A DNA stretch of 51,908 nucleotides, from positions 1-51,908 of the forward strand of contig QIIW01000132.1 in the NCBI GenBank assembly GCA_003231645.1, written 5' to 3'. The notes beneath the pieces were generated by a model, which did not search any database, was not told the origin of the DNA, and saw only the letters and a list, made by a program, of their open reading frames with translations. Position 1 is the stretch's first letter. Each line of letters opens with the position of its first letter. This document shows positions 24,747 to 36,396 of the stretch, in pieces. Source of the DNA: Acidimicrobiia bacterium (GTDB taxonomy: Bacteria > Actinomycetota > Acidimicrobiia > Acidimicrobiales > Aldehydirespiratoraceae). The translations under genes were made by a program, and so were the position numbers.

Positions 24747-25664
24747 TCAACCAATCACGAAACCCCGGCGGGCCGCGGCCTCGAGCACGGCGGCCGGACG
24801 GCTCGCCGACACCATCAGGGAGAGCGCGGTGTGTTCCTCGACCTTGGCGCGTCCGGTCACCACCGGAACGGTGACCGGCTTGGTGAAGCGCAGCTCGAGC
24901 GCCATTCCCAAGGCCTGCGAGGTGATGTCCTCGGCCGTGGTGTCGGCGCGAGCGGGACCGATGGCCGCTATTTCGTACTGCCGGAACAGGACGGACTCGG
25001 CCAGGATCCCCTGGTCGTGGATCACGATACCGTTGGGCACGAAGACGAGAAAACGGCTGGTAAGGCGACTCAGGGCCCGGAAACCGACGAGCGCGGCCGG
25101 AACCCCCGCCACCACGGCGACAACGCCACCGACCCATTGTCGGTCGGCGAGTAGAAGTGGTCCCGAGGTCACCGCGGCCAAGGTGAGCGCCCAGGTGGGC
25201 AGGAGCAACAAGAGCAGAACCGGTCCGGGGGGGCGCAGCGGGAAGCGCTGCTCGTCGCCGTAGCTGGCGGCGTCCACGAAACGTTCTCCGACCGCGGCGA
25301 GCAATGGGACGAGCGCCGCCGCGGCCGCCGACGCCACGCCGATGATGATCGTGGCGTCGGAGTCGACGTTGATCGCCGCCCACGCCGCGGCGGGGAGGAT
25401 AGCCGGGGCGCCGATGCGCCCAAGGGTGAGGGTGAGCGGACGCGGCACCGCGAGGACGATCAGAACAGCCAGCCACGCCAACCATGCCATCCACGAAACC
25501 GCGCCCCGAAAGCCGTGGCGGGTGGGATCGAGGGCATCGCCGACAAGAACACCGGTGGTGAACGGCTGGATCGCCCACACCAAGCCCGGACCGAATGCCG
25601 GCAACAGGTTCCGGGAACGGCCGAAGAAGCCGCCCCCTGGGTCGGCGGGAGTTCCGGATGTCAC
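24747..25664 (-). CDS. Multi-pass membrane protein, unknown function
   Basis: A 305-residue protein with about six hydrophobic segments (e.g. WMAWLAWLAVLIVLAVP, AAAAALVPLLAAVGE, VLLLLLLPTWALTLAAV). A cytosolic C-terminal domain contains FLVFVPNGIVIHDQGILAESVLF, reminiscent of bacterial PH-like membrane domains (weak inference). GTG 25664 has a TACCGT box 8 nt upstream (25678-25673, minus strand). It is followed at 24550 by the HTH regulator in the same orientation. No firm family assignment. Confidence 0.62.
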   Translation of the reverse strand: MTSGTPADPGGGFFGRSRNLLPAFGPGLVWAIQPFTTGVLVGDALDPTRHGFRGAVSWMAWLAWLAVLIVLAVPRPLTLTLGRIGAPAILPAAAWAAINVDSDATIIIGVASAAAAALVPLLAAVGERFVDAASYGDEQRFPLRPPGPVLLLLLLPTWALTLAAVTSGPLLLADRQWVGGVVAVVAGVPAALVGFRALSRLTSRFLVFVPNGIVIHDQGILAESVLFRQYEIAAIGPARADTTAEDITSQALGMALELRFTKPVTVPVVTGRAKVEEHTALSLMVSASRPAAVLEAAARRGFVIG

Positions 25665-25733
25665 GGCGGCTCACGGTACCGGCCGTTGAGGGCGCCCCAC
25701 CCGTCGATTCACGGTGACACACCCCGTGGGTAG

Positions 25734-27830
<2,097 letters not shown>

Positions 27831-27834
27831 CGAC

Positions 27835-29094
27835 TCAGGGCGGGCTCGTGACCAACGAGAAACGGCTGAGGAAGGCCGATGCCTCGCCGCGGTTGGTGGT
27901 CGAGGCCGGTGAGAACATTCTCGGCCCGGTGCCGCGGGTGATTCCTGATTCGGCCGCCCACGCGATCGCGACGGCCGCAAAATCCACGGGTTCGACATCG
28001 TCGAACGGTGACAGCTCCAACGGGTCGGGTCGGCCCGCCAGCCTCCACAGGAAGGTGACGAACTCCGCCCTCGTGGTCGACCGGTTCGGTGAGAATCCTG
28101 ACGATGACGTGCCGGCGGTGAGTTCGTTTTCGACCATCCACCTGACCGGCACCGAGTAGTACGCGCCGGCGGGAACATCGATGAAGTCGACGGCACCGGT
28201 TCGGGTGGACGGCGAACCGACCATCCGCCACATCATCGTGGCGGCCTGCGCCCGGGTCAGAAGGCCGGTTGGGCAGAATCGGTCGACGCGGCACCCGTTG
28301 GTGATGCCCTCGGCGACGAGCCATTCGATGTCAGGGGCGAAGTTGGAACCGATGATGTCGCAGAACGGTCGCTCGGCCGTTGCTTCGTAGTCGCCGCAGA
28401 TGATGTTGGTGGCCCCGACCCACACGAATTCCCACGGCTCGGGGACGGGGCCTGCCTGCGTCGTCCCCTCCGGGTAGCTGGGGATCCAGCCGTGGGCCTT
28501 GGCGTTGGCGAAGTCGTCGGCGGCCAGCCACGCATAGGCAGGCGAATTCCGGAACCCGAATCCCTCGGCTGTCGACGACCTGATGTCGATCGTGTAGCCG
28601 GTGTGGTGCTTCGAGTAGCCGGGTGCGGCGACGGTGCGTAGGGCCCGATCGATCGAGGCGTCCGACCAGTTGCCGAGCCGGGCCCGCAGGAAGCTCGCCT
28701 GAGTCGTGACCCGTCGGTAGCCGGAGAGAATCCGGATGGTGTGGCCGGCGGCAGAGGCGGCGACTCGCAGCGTTTCCCATCCCGCGGCCGCCTCGGGTTG
28801 CAAGAGGTTGCCGCCGACGGCCACGAGCGGTCGGTTGGGTTCGGGCCGCCGCCTGTAGCCGCGGGCCTCGGCGATGGTCCTGATGCGTGCATCGACCGTT
28901 GCGTTGCCGGTGATTACCGGCGGCGGGCCGATCTCCGCCAGGCCGGCAAGATCGGCCAGGTCGAGGGTGGCGGCGTATTGCGCGGGGCTGTGACTGGTCG
29001 CGGCGACCGCGTCCTCGACTTCGCCGGCGCCGGCGGCCGAGGGGGCCAGAAGCGACACGACCACGAGTGGGACGAACCAGATCCTGCGCCTCAT
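27835..29094 (-). CDS. Secreted VanY-type (M15B) peptidase with C-terminal SLH repeats
   Basis: A 419-residue exported protein. A signal peptide (1-22) precedes a D,D-/L,D-carboxypeptidase-like M15 domain with SGYR (124-127), SKHHTGYTID carrying zinc ligands H163 and D170, and EPWEF at 219-223. Three SLH repeats follow (about 245-293, 303-353, 363-412). The third M15 zinc ligand, normally His in EPWH, is Glu222 here. The protein probably trims peptidoglycan stem peptides while bound to the wall. ATG 29094 is preceded by TAACAT at 29107-29102, 7 nt upstream. It is convergent with ligA. Confidence 0.87.
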   Translation of the reverse strand: MRRRIWFVPLVVVSLLAPSAAGAGEVEDAVAATSHSPAQYAATLDLADLAGLAEIGPPPVITGNATVDARIRTIAEARGYRRRPEPNRPLVAVGGNLLQPEAAAGWETLRVAASAAGHTIRILSGYRRVTTQASFLRARLGNWSDASIDRALRTVAAPGYSKHHTGYTIDIRSSTAEGFGFRNSPAYAWLAADDFANAKAHGWIPSYPEGTTQAGPVPEPWEFVWVGATNIICGDYEATAERPFCDIIGSNFAPDIEWLVAEGITNGCRVDRFCPTGLLTRAQAATMMWRMVGSPSTRTGAVDFIDVPAGAYYSVPVRWMVENELTAGTSSSGFSPNRSTTRAEFVTFLWRLAGRPDPLELSPFDDVEPVDFAAVAIAWAAESGITRGTGPRMFSPASTTNRGEASAFLSRFSLVTSPP

Positions 29095-29161
29095 CCGGGC
29101 GATGTTAGTAAACACGACGGGGGCGCCGGCCGGACCGGGACGAACCGTCGGCCGGTTGTCG

Positions 29162-29266
29162 TCAATTGACGGTGAACCGCCAGTCGATCGACTGCGTCGA
29201 ACCCGGGCGTGACACCCCCTCGAAGGTGGCAATCGCGCAGTTGTCGTCGCCTGACAGGGCACTCAC
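29162..29266 (-). CDS. Possible 34-residue ORF, coupled to the upstream membrane peptide
   Basis: GTG 29266 overlaps the stop of the 40-residue ORF by 4 bases (GTGA), and the frame runs to TGA at 29162. The peptide begins MSALSGDDNCAIATFEGVSR, is soluble and contains one Cys. Codon composition matches coding DNA. It may instead be the second half of a single gene split by a -1 shift. No family known. Confidence 0.35.
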   Translation of the reverse strand: MSALSGDDNCAIATFEGVSRPGSTQSIDWRFTVN

Positions 29267-29385
29267 CGGTTTGCCTGCGCCGAAATGTCGGCGGTGCCGT
29301 CACGCCCGATCAGACCGGCGATCACGAACATCGATATCCCCGCGGTCAGGAGGAGGGAGAAAACGATCTTGGTCCGTCTCGACAC
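29263..29385 (-). CDS. 40-residue single-pass membrane or exported peptide
   Basis: It starts at GTG 29385 with TACACT (29398-29393, minus strand) exactly 7 nt upstream, the spacing used by confirmed genes in this window. A basic N-terminus (MSRRTK) is followed by a hydrophobic helix (IVFSLLLTAGISMFVIAGLIG) and a short polar tail. It is divergent from the PASTA kinase, 66 bp apart, and coupled to a second micro-ORF downstream. Function unknown. Confidence 0.45.
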   Translation of the reverse strand: MSRRTKIVFSLLLTAGISMFVIAGLIGRDGTADISAQANR

Positions 29386-29451
29386 GGTCGGGAGTGTACG
29401 CGGCGGGTTGGAGCCACCGACGGCGACCAGTTGTTGGGTACGTTTGATGCG

Positions 29452-31332
29452 ATGACGATCGCAGATCTCGAGGGCGACATCGGCCGGGTGTTCGGCGGGC
29501 GTTACCGCATCGTCGCGCCGATCGGTATCGGCGCATCCGCTCGTGTGTTCCTCGCCGACGACGTCACACTGCGGCGCCGAGTGGCGGTGAAGGTTCTCCA
29601 CGAGGCGCTGGCCGAGGACGACACCTTCCTTCGACGGTTCAGGGCCGAGGCCCACTCCGCCGCGTCGCTCAACCATCCCCACGTGCTCGGCGTCTACGAC
29701 TGGGGCCAGGACGAGGTCCCGTATCTGGTGACCGAGTACCTGGCCGGCGGCAGCCTTCGGTCGATACTCGCATCGGGCACTCTCCTCACACCCTCGCAGG
29801 GGCTGCTGGTCGGGCTCGAGGCCGGACGGGGGCTCGAATACGCCCACGGACAGGGCTTGGTCCACCGCGACATCAAGCCCGCCAACCTACTGTTCGGTGA
29901 GGGGGCCCGTCTCCGTATCGCCGATTTCGGGTTGGCTCGCGCCCTGGCCGAGGCCGGCTGGACCGAACCCGACGGTTCGATGGTCGGCACCGTCCGCTAC
30001 GCCGCGCCGGAGCAGGCGCGGGGGGAGCGGGTCGGGCCTCCCGCCGACGTCTACGCGCTCGCCCTGGTGATCAACGAGGCGATCTCCGGTGAGGTCCCGT
30101 TCGTGGCCGATACTGCCGTGGCCACGCTCATGGCCCGAGCCGACAACCGGTTCGAACCCCACCCCGACACCGGCCCGATGCAGGCTGCGCTGCGACAAGC
30201 CGGGACACTCGATCCCGATGATCGACCGACCGCCGGCGAGTTGGTGTCGATGCTGATGCAGTCGGCCGCCTCGTTGCCGAGGCCTGATCCGATCCCCCTG
30301 GTTGGTGCGCTGGGCCCGGCTGCCGCCCAAGCCGCCAACGACGCCACCCGCTTCGGCGGGACGGTGCCCCCGGCGGGCGAGTCGGCTCCCGGAGGTAAGC
30401 CGCCGCGCCGACCCAAGGCCGGGAAGAAGACCCGCCGGCGTCGTTGGCCCTGGATTCTGCTGGCCATGGTCGTCGTTGCCGCGGTGGGGGCCGGAGGCAC
30501 CATGGCATGGTTGGCCGGCCAACCGGTCACGCACGTCATTCCCGATTTCACCGGACTCGTCTCGTCGAGTGCCGAGGCCCAGGCGGTCGATCTCGGTTGG
30601 TTGGTGGAGAGCGTCGACGTACGGGAGGACGGCACCACCAAGGGCGAGGTGGTCCGCACCAAGCCGCCGTCGGGAACCACCCTGGAGGAGGGCGAGACGG
30701 TGACGCTCTACGTATCGCTGGGCGAGAAGCTGGCGATGGTGCCCGCCCTGCTCGGCCAGTCGCTCGACGAGGCGACCCGCCGCATCAAGAAGGCTGGTCT
30801 CCGGGTCGGCACCATCACGCCCAAGAACAGCGAAACCGTTCCCGTCGACCATGTGATCAGCGTGGGTCTCGCGGCCGGAGTGACCGAGCTCGATCGAGGT
30901 ACTCGCATCGATCTGTCGGTGTCCGATGGACCCGCCCGCCGAATCGTTCCTGATGTGCCCAGCACGAGGAACGTGGTCGAGGCATCGAATCTGCTGCTCG
31001 AGAAGGGGCTCACCCCGGTCGAGAGTCATCGCAACTCCGAGAGCATCCCGGCCGGTCAGGTCATCGATTTCAATCCGTCACCGGGCGCCCTGATAGCCCG
31101 CGGCGACAACGTCGACGTGATCGTTTCCGATGGGCCGGCGCCTCGTGCCGTCCCCAACGTGATCGGTCTTGACGTGAGCGAAGCCACCAAGATCCTTCAG
31201 GACGCCGGGTTCGTGGTCACCGGCGTCCAAGGCAATGTCGCCAAGCCGGTGCTGGCCACCGACCCTCCGGCCGGCGAGGTCCACGCCTACGGCTCCGAGA
31301 TCGTGATCGCCACACAGCTCAAGACCCGGTAG
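29452..31332 (+). CDS. pknB: PASTA-domain Ser/Thr protein kinase (PknB-like)
   Basis: A 626-residue receptor kinase coordinating cell-wall growth. The cytosolic kinase domain (~residues 16-270) has VAVK (K47), HRDIKPAN (D140) and DFGLA (158-162). A juxtamembrane basic stretch leads to a single helix (333-355). The extracellular part has four PASTA repeats, from about 358, 423, 492 and 560, each starting near V-P-D/N. The glycine loop reads GIGASA, with the third Gly replaced. TACGTT at 29439-29444 precedes ATG 29452 by 7 nt, fixing the start over longer in-frame options. No FtsW/PBP neighbours are present. Confidence 0.93.
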   Translation: MTIADLEGDIGRVFGGRYRIVAPIGIGASARVFLADDVTLRRRVAVKVLHEALAEDDTFLRRFRAEAHSAASLNHPHVLGVYDWGQDEVPYLVTEYLAGGSLRSILASGTLLTPSQGLLVGLEAGRGLEYAHGQGLVHRDIKPANLLFGEGARLRIADFGLARALAEAGWTEPDGSMVGTVRYAAPEQARGERVGPPADVYALALVINEAISGEVPFVADTAVATLMARADNRFEPHPDTGPMQAALRQAGTLDPDDRPTAGELVSMLMQSAASLPRPDPIPLVGALGPAAAQAANDATRFGGTVPPAGESAPGGKPPRRPKAGKKTRRRRWPWILLAMVVVAAVGAGGTMAWLAGQPVTHVIPDFTGLVSSSAEAQAVDLGWLVESVDVREDGTTKGEVVRTKPPSGTTLEEGETVTLYVSLGEKLAMVPALLGQSLDEATRRIKKAGLRVGTITPKNSETVPVDHVISVGLAAGVTELDRGTRIDLSVSDGPARRIVPDVPSTRNVVEASNLLLEKGLTPVESHRNSESIPAGQVIDFNPSPGALIARGDNVDVIVSDGPAPRAVPNVIGLDVSEATKILQDAGFVVTGVQGNVAKPVLATDPPAGEVHAYGSEIVIATQLKTR

Positions 31333-31353
31333 CGGCGCGGCCGCCGGTGGCGG

Positions 31354-31785
31354 TCACTCGGCGGTGATGGCGTCGATCCTCGCCAACACCTCGTGAGGCA
31401 CGAGGGCGGCTTCGGACCCCGGTTCGGGAGGGGTGAACGCCCCCGCCAGCAGCAGAATTTTCGACGAGTCGCCGGTGAGCTTGACCCGACCCCCGAACAG
31501 CACCGGGATGAGGCTGTGGGGGTCGCGGTCGACGAATATCCGGCGGGCGACCTCATAGGGCATCTCGATGGTGAAATCGGGACGGTCGAGGTGGCCTTCC
31601 TCGATCATGATCGTCGAACCCCTGGCGTCGAGGTGGCCTCTCACATCGTCATCGAAGGGAGTGTCCGTGATGGTCACATTGGCGGCGAGTTCGGTCACCC
31701 TGGCGCCGGCCCGTTCGCCGTATTCGTCGCGGATCCTCCCGGCGGCGGCGATCCACTCTGGACTGAGGAACGGGTGGACTGACAC
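31354..31785 (-). CDS. SCP2 sterol-carrier-like domain protein
   Basis: A 143-residue cytosolic protein that fits the SCP2 lipid-binding fold: strand-rich centre with DFTIEMPYEVARRIF, then LFGGRVKLTGDSSKILLLAG with the characteristic G-x-h-x-h-x-G-D-x2-K pattern. It probably binds lipid or acyl-CoA. GTG 31785 has a TACGCT box 7 nt upstream (31798-31793). It is divergent from gatC with only 42 bp between starts. Confidence 0.75.
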   Translation of the reverse strand: MSVHPFLSPEWIAAAGRIRDEYGERAGARVTELAANVTITDTPFDDDVRGHLDARGSTIMIEEGHLDRPDFTIEMPYEVARRIFVDRDPHSLIPVLFGGRVKLTGDSSKILLLAGAFTPPEPGSEAALVPHEVLARIDAITAE

Positions 31786-31827
31786 ACCTCGCAGCGTAGA
31801 CGGAACTCACCTCTATCCTTGACCCTC

Positions 31828-32130
31828 ATGTCTGATCGCATCACCCGCGATGAGGTCGTCCATGTCGCCCGGTTGGCCCGCCTCGAGCTGGGACCCGACG
31901 AGATCGACGCCTTCACCGAGCAGTTGGCACGAGTCCTCGAGCATGCGGCCGACATCGAGTCGCTCGACGTCGACGACGTGCCGCCCACGTCGCATCCCCT
32001 GCCCCTCGTCAACGTGTTCCGGACCGACGAGGTCCGGGCGTCGATCGACCGCCGGGAGGTGCTGGCGCAGGCGCCGTGGGCCGAGTCCGACATGTTCCGT
32101 GTGCCGCCGGTGCTGGGGGAGGAGCCGTGA
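31828..32130 (+). CDS. gatC: Asp/Glu-tRNA amidotransferase subunit C
   Basis: A 100-residue GatC with the N-terminal [15 protein letters not shown] helix and the [15 protein letters not shown] strap that wraps the A/B subunits. ATG 31828 lies 8 nt after TATCCT (31814-31819). Its stop overlaps the gatA GTG (GTGA), and a GGAGGAG run just before serves as gatA's ribosome site. It is the first gene of gatCAB. Confidence 0.94.
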   Translation: MSDRITRDEVVHVARLARLELGPDEIDAFTEQLARVLEHAADIESLDVDDVPPTSHPLPLVNVFRTDEVRASIDRREVLAQAPWAESDMFRVPPVLGEEP

Positions 32131-33575
32131 GCGCGCTCGACACTGCCGCTGCCGTCCGGGCCGGTGAACGATCTGCCGTCGACATCCTCGATGAGCATCT
32201 GGCGCGTATCGCGCGGCGTGACGGTGAGATCCACGCCTTCAACCTTGTCACCGAAGGATTGGCCCGTTCGCAAGCCGAGTCGGTCGATGCCGCGGTGGCC
32301 GAGGGGCGCGACCCCGGCCCACTCGCCGGCGTCCCGGTGGCGGTCAAGGACAACACCTGTACCCGTGGTATCCCCACCACCTGTTCATCGAGGATCCTCG
32401 AAGGCTGGCTGCCGCCATATGATGCCACCGTCATCGAACGGCTCGGCTCGGCCGGCGCGATCATTATCGGGAAAACCAACCTCGACGAGTTCGCCATGGG
32501 TTCGTCCACCGAGAATTCGGCTTTCGGTCCCAGCCGCAACCCCCACGACGTCACCAAGGTGCCGGGCGGTTCGAGTGGAGGTTCGGCCGCCGCGGTCGCC
32601 GCCGGGTTCGCCCCGCTCGCCATCGGTTCCGACACCGGCGGGTCGGTCCGCCAACCCGCTTCGTTGTGTGGTGTGGTCGGCGTCAAACCCACATACGGGG
32701 TGGTGTCCCGCTACGGGCTCGTCGCCTTCGCGTCGTCGCTCGACCAGATCGGACCGTTCGCAACTTCGATTGCCGACGCCGCGGTGCTGCTCGAGGTGAT
32801 AGGGGGGCACGATCCCCGCGACTCAACCTCGATTCCCGAACCCGCTCCGTCGCTTCTCGACGTTCTCGGCCGTGGTGTCGACGGCATGCGGGTGGGTGTC
32901 ATCACCGAACTCGCCGGCGGGCCCGGCGGGGTCGAGGGCATCGCCCCCGATGTGGTGGCTCGCACCAGGCAGGCAGTGGCCGCGCTGGAGGCGGCCGGCG
33001 CACGGGTCAGCGAGATTTCGGTTCCTTCCGCCATACTCGGGCTCAGCGCGTACTACCTGATCGCCCCGGCCGAGGCGTCGAGCAACCTGTCCCGCTACGA
33101 CGGTGTGCGCTACGGCCTACGGGTCGATGCCCCCACCACCGGCGAGATGAACATCGCCAGCCGGTCGGCTGGTTTCGGCGACGAGGTAAAGCGCCGCATC
33201 ATGCTCGGCACCTACGCCCTGTCGGCCGGCTACTACGACGCCTTCTACGGCAAGGCCCTCAAGGTCCGTACCCTCATCATGCGCGACTTCGCGGCGGCAT
33301 ACGAGCAGGTCGACGTGTTGGTCAGCCCCACCTCGCCCACCACGGCGTTCGGTTTCGGCGACAAGACCGCCGACCCGATGGCGATGTACGTCAACGACGT
33401 CTGCACCATTCCGTCCAACCTGTCGGGGCACCCGGCCATCTCGATTCCGTTCGGGGTCGGTGACGACGGCATGCCGATCGGCGTGCAGATCCTCGGTCCG
33501 GCCCAGTCGGAACCCACGATCTTCACGGTCGCCACCGTGCTCGAGGACGTTGCGGCAAAGGGCGGTGCCCAATGA
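32127..33575 (+). CDS. gatA: Asp/Glu-tRNA amidotransferase subunit A (amidase)
   Basis: Glutaminase subunit generating ammonia for transamidation of mischarged Glu-tRNA(Gln)/Asp-tRNA(Asn). The 482-residue protein has the complete amidase triad: Lys74 in VAVKDN, Ser149 in GGSSGGS and Ser173 in [13 protein letters not shown] 32127 overlaps the gatC stop; its own TGA overlaps the gatB ATG. The presence of GatCAB implies indirect Gln- and/or Asn-tRNA synthesis in this organism. Confidence 0.96.
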   Translation: MSALDTAAAVRAGERSAVDILDEHLARIARRDGEIHAFNLVTEGLARSQAESVDAAVAEGRDPGPLAGVPVAVKDNTCTRGIPTTCSSRILEGWLPPYDATVIERLGSAGAIIIGKTNLDEFAMGSSTENSAFGPSRNPHDVTKVPGGSSGGSAAAVAAGFAPLAIGSDTGGSVRQPASLCGVVGVKPTYGVVSRYGLVAFASSLDQIGPFATSIADAAVLLEVIGGHDPRDSTSIPEPAPSLLDVLGRGVDGMRVGVITELAGGPGGVEGIAPDVVARTRQAVAALEAAGARVSEISVPSAILGLSAYYLIAPAEASSNLSRYDGVRYGLRVDAPTTGEMNIASRSAGFGDEVKRRIMLGTYALSAGYYDAFYGKALKVRTLIMRDFAAAYEQVDVLVSPTSPTTAFGFGDKTADPMAMYVNDVCTIPSNLSGHPAISIPFGVGDDGMPIGVQILGPAQSEPTIFTVATVLEDVAAKGGAQ

Positions 33576-35044
33576 GCTGGTCGATCGAACCCACCCTCCC
33601 TGAGGGTTGGGAGCTGGTAGTGGGTCTCGAGGTCCACGTCGAGCTCTCCACTGCGACCAAGCTGTTCTGTGGTTGCGCCAACCGGTTCGGCAGTGAGCCC
33701 AACACCAACATCTGCCCGGTGTGCCTTGGCCTGCCGGGGTCGCTGCCGGTCATCAACGGCACCGCCGTGAAATACGCGATGCAACTGGGCCGCGCGCTGC
33801 TCTGTGATGTCAAGCCGGCGGTGATGGCGAGGAAGAACTACTTCTATCCCGACATGCCCAAGGACTACCAGACCACCCAGTACGAACAGCCCACCAACTC
33901 CGATGGAGAAGTGGTGCTGCCCGACGGGTTCACGGTCGGAATCGAGCGGGCCCACATCGAGGAGGACACCGGCAAATCGACCCACATCGGTGGTGGTGGT
34001 CGCATCAATGAAGCCATCTACTCGCTAGTCGACTACAACCGGGCCGGTGTGCCCCTGATCGAGATCGTGAGCCGGCCGTGTCTCGACACGATCGATCACG
34101 CCAAGGCCTACGTCAGCGGTCTGCGCGACATTCTCCTGGCGATCGGGGTATCCGATGCCCGCATGGAGGAGGGCTCCATGCGCGTCGATGCCAACGTGTC
34201 GGTACGCCCGGTCGGCAGCGACGAACTCCGGACCCGCTGTGAGCTCAAGAACATCAACTCGATTCGTTCCATGGCTCGGGCCATCGAATACGAGGCGCGG
34301 CGCCAGATCGACCTCTACACGAGTGGCGAGAGGCCGCGTCAGGAAACCCGTCACTGGGACGAAGCGGCCGGCCGTTCCACGCCGGGTCGTTCCAAGGAGA
34401 ACCTCGACGACTACCGCTTCTTCCAGGAACCCGATCTGGTTCCGCTGGTTCCGACCGCCGAGGAGATCGCGGCCATCGACGCCGCCATGCCGGCCCTGCC
34501 GGCGGCCCGTCGTGCCGCTCTGGTCGAAGCCAGCTCGGCCGACGCCGACGTGGTGGCGACTCTCGTTGAGCGTGGCCAGGACGCTCTCGCTCTGGCCGCC
34601 ATCGGGCGCGGCGCCGATGCCGACAAGGTCGTCACCCGCCTCCGGCACGATCTCGCTGTCGATGATTTCTCGAAGGTCAGCGCCGAGTCGTTCGCCGCAC
34701 TGATCGTCATGGAGACCTCCGGCGATCTCACCGCCACCCAGGCCAAGCAGGTGTTGGCCGAACTGGTGGATTCAGGCGGCGATCCCCGTTCGATCGCCGC
34801 CGAACGCGGGTTCGAGGCCATGCACGACGATGAACTCGCCGACCTGGTCGACCGGCTCATCGCCGACAATCCCGACGAGTGGCAACGCTTCGTCGGCGGC
34901 CACGAAGGTGATCGCAAGAAGATGCAGGGCTTCTTCATCGGACAGATCATGAGAGCCACCAAGGGTCAGGCCGATGGCCGCGCCGTCGCCGACCTGTTGG
35001 CGCAGCGGGGCCGATCACCTGCCAACGGGTCCCCCGGAACCTGA
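33572..35044 (+). CDS. gatB: Asp/Glu-tRNA amidotransferase subunit B
   Basis: Kinase/transamidase subunit of 490 residues. It has GLEVHVEL at 18-25, zinc cysteines at 33, 35, 48 and 51 (FCGC, CPVC), the family run [20 protein letters not shown], and the C-terminal YqeY-like tail domain. ATG 33572 overlaps the gatA stop. Its last 98 bp overlap the convergent MATE gene. Confidence 0.96.
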   Translation: MSWSIEPTLPEGWELVVGLEVHVELSTATKLFCGCANRFGSEPNTNICPVCLGLPGSLPVINGTAVKYAMQLGRALLCDVKPAVMARKNYFYPDMPKDYQTTQYEQPTNSDGEVVLPDGFTVGIERAHIEEDTGKSTHIGGGGRINEAIYSLVDYNRAGVPLIEIVSRPCLDTIDHAKAYVSGLRDILLAIGVSDARMEEGSMRVDANVSVRPVGSDELRTRCELKNINSIRSMARAIEYEARRQIDLYTSGERPRQETRHWDEAAGRSTPGRSKENLDDYRFFQEPDLVPLVPTAEEIAAIDAAMPALPAARRAALVEASSADADVVATLVERGQDALALAAIGRGADADKVVTRLRHDLAVDDFSKVSAESFAALIVMETSGDLTATQAKQVLAELVDSGGDPRSIAAERGFEAMHDDELADLVDRLIADNPDEWQRFVGGHEGDRKKMQGFFIGQIMRATKGQADGRAVADLLAQRGRSPANGSPGT

Positions 35045-36335
35045 CCACGAGGGTGATCGCCCTGATCGTCAGCCAGACCTCGAGACTGGCCCAGACCCAG
35101 CCGATGCCGGCACCGGTGGCGAGCACCGCCATGCCGGCGCCGATCAGTGCGGCGGTGGCCGCGACCATGGCGAGGGCCAGGTAGCGAAGGTCGCCGGCGC
35201 CGATCAACACCCCGTCGAGTGCAAACACCACTCCGCCCACCGGCTGCGACAGCGCCACGTGGATCAGCAGGAACGAAGCCAGAGCTGTGACCGCCGGGTC
35301 GTTGGAGAAGATCGACGGTAGCAGCGGTGAAGTCACCAGTACCAGGGCACCGAGCACCACCCCGGATCCGGCACCCCAGACGATCGTGCGCCGGCCGATG
35401 CTTCGTGCCCCGACGGCATCGCCGGCTCCGAGGGCCCTCCCGACGAGGGCCTGCGCAGCGATGGCCACCGCGTCGAGGGCCAGGACCAACACCATCCAGA
35501 TCTCGAAGGCGATCTCGTGGGCCGCCAGGTCATCGGGTCCGATCCGCGAGGCGACCGCGAGGGTGATGGTGAGCCCGCTTCGCAGGGCGACGGTTCGGAT
35601 GAACAGGTCGACCCCGTCGCCGGCCAGCCGGAACATGGCCTTGTGGTCGGGCCGGAGGTCGACCTGATGTTCGCTCACCGCCCGGCGGATCCAGTGGACG
35701 TAGGTGGCGGCCGAGATGAACTGGGCGGCGACCGTGGTGAGCGCCGAGGCGGCGATCCCGAACCCGAACCCGTAGATGAGGACGATCTCGGCCACCAGAT
35801 TGAATCCGGCCGTGCCGACCGCGACGAGCAACGGTCGTCGGGTGTCCTGCTGGCCCCTGAGGTAGCCGACACCGGCCAGACTCACCAACAACGCCGGCAC
35901 TCCGAGCAGGCTGTAGCGCAGGTAGATGAGGGCGTTGGTGCGGATGGTCCCTTCCCCGCCCATCACGGTGACGAGTGGCCCCGACAGGATCAGGATCACG
36001 ATCGACAACACCACCCCGATCAGCAGTGCCAGCCATACGCTCTGAACCGCCTGGTGAGCGGCCCGTCGACGCTCGCCCGCGCCGAGCAGCCGGGCCACGG
36101 CCGAGGTGGTTCCGTAGGCGAGGAAGATGAAGATGGCGTGGCCGATCAACAACAGCGACGAGGCGAGGGCGAGACCTCCGAGCTGGTCGGTACCGAGCCG
36201 CCCGACGACCGCCGTGTCGGCCAGCACATAGAGCGGTTCAGCCACGAGCGCTCCGAGCGACGGCAGCGCCAACCGGAGGATCTCACGGTCATCGGTGCCC
36301 CAAGCCCACATCCGGGTGCGCGCCGTCGATTCCAT
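34947..36335 (-). CDS. MATE-family efflux transporter
   Basis: A 462-residue protein with 12 predicted helices. It has the MATE N-lobe pattern LALPSLGALVAEPLYVLADTAVVGRLG, and the pseudo-repeat begins near FLIRTVALRSGLT-like sequence in the C-lobe. It likely exports cationic or drug-like compounds using H+ or Na+. The final 33 codons overlap gatB antisense; they are basic ([12 protein letters not shown]), a plausible cytosolic tail. ATG 36335 lies 6 nt downstream of TACGCT (36347-36342, minus strand). Confidence 0.9.
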   Translation of the reverse strand: MESTARTRMWAWGTDDREILRLALPSLGALVAEPLYVLADTAVVGRLGTDQLGGLALASSLLLIGHAIFIFLAYGTTSAVARLLGAGERRRAAHQAVQSVWLALLIGVVLSIVILILSGPLVTVMGGEGTIRTNALIYLRYSLLGVPALLVSLAGVGYLRGQQDTRRPLLVAVGTAGFNLVAEIVLIYGFGFGIAASALTTVAAQFISAATYVHWIRRAVSEHQVDLRPDHKAMFRLAGDGVDLFIRTVALRSGLTITLAVASRIGPDDLAAHEIAFEIWMVLVLALDAVAIAAQALVGRALGAGDAVGARSIGRRTIVWGAGSGVVLGALVLVTSPLLPSIFSNDPAVTALASFLLIHVALSQPVGGVVFALDGVLIGAGDLRYLALAMVAATAALIGAGMAVLATGAGIGWVWASLEVWLTIRAITLVVRFRGTRWQVIGPAAPTGRRRRGHRPDPWWLS

Positions 36336-36396
36336 CGCCGCAGCGTAGACACGGTGTCCCGTCAGGGGATGCCCGAAGTCACACCGCTACTCTCGG

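Noticed and set aside
29887..31029. 380-codon minus-strand frame
   Set aside because: Antisense to the PASTA kinase; Gly/His/Arg-rich translation with no family resemblance.
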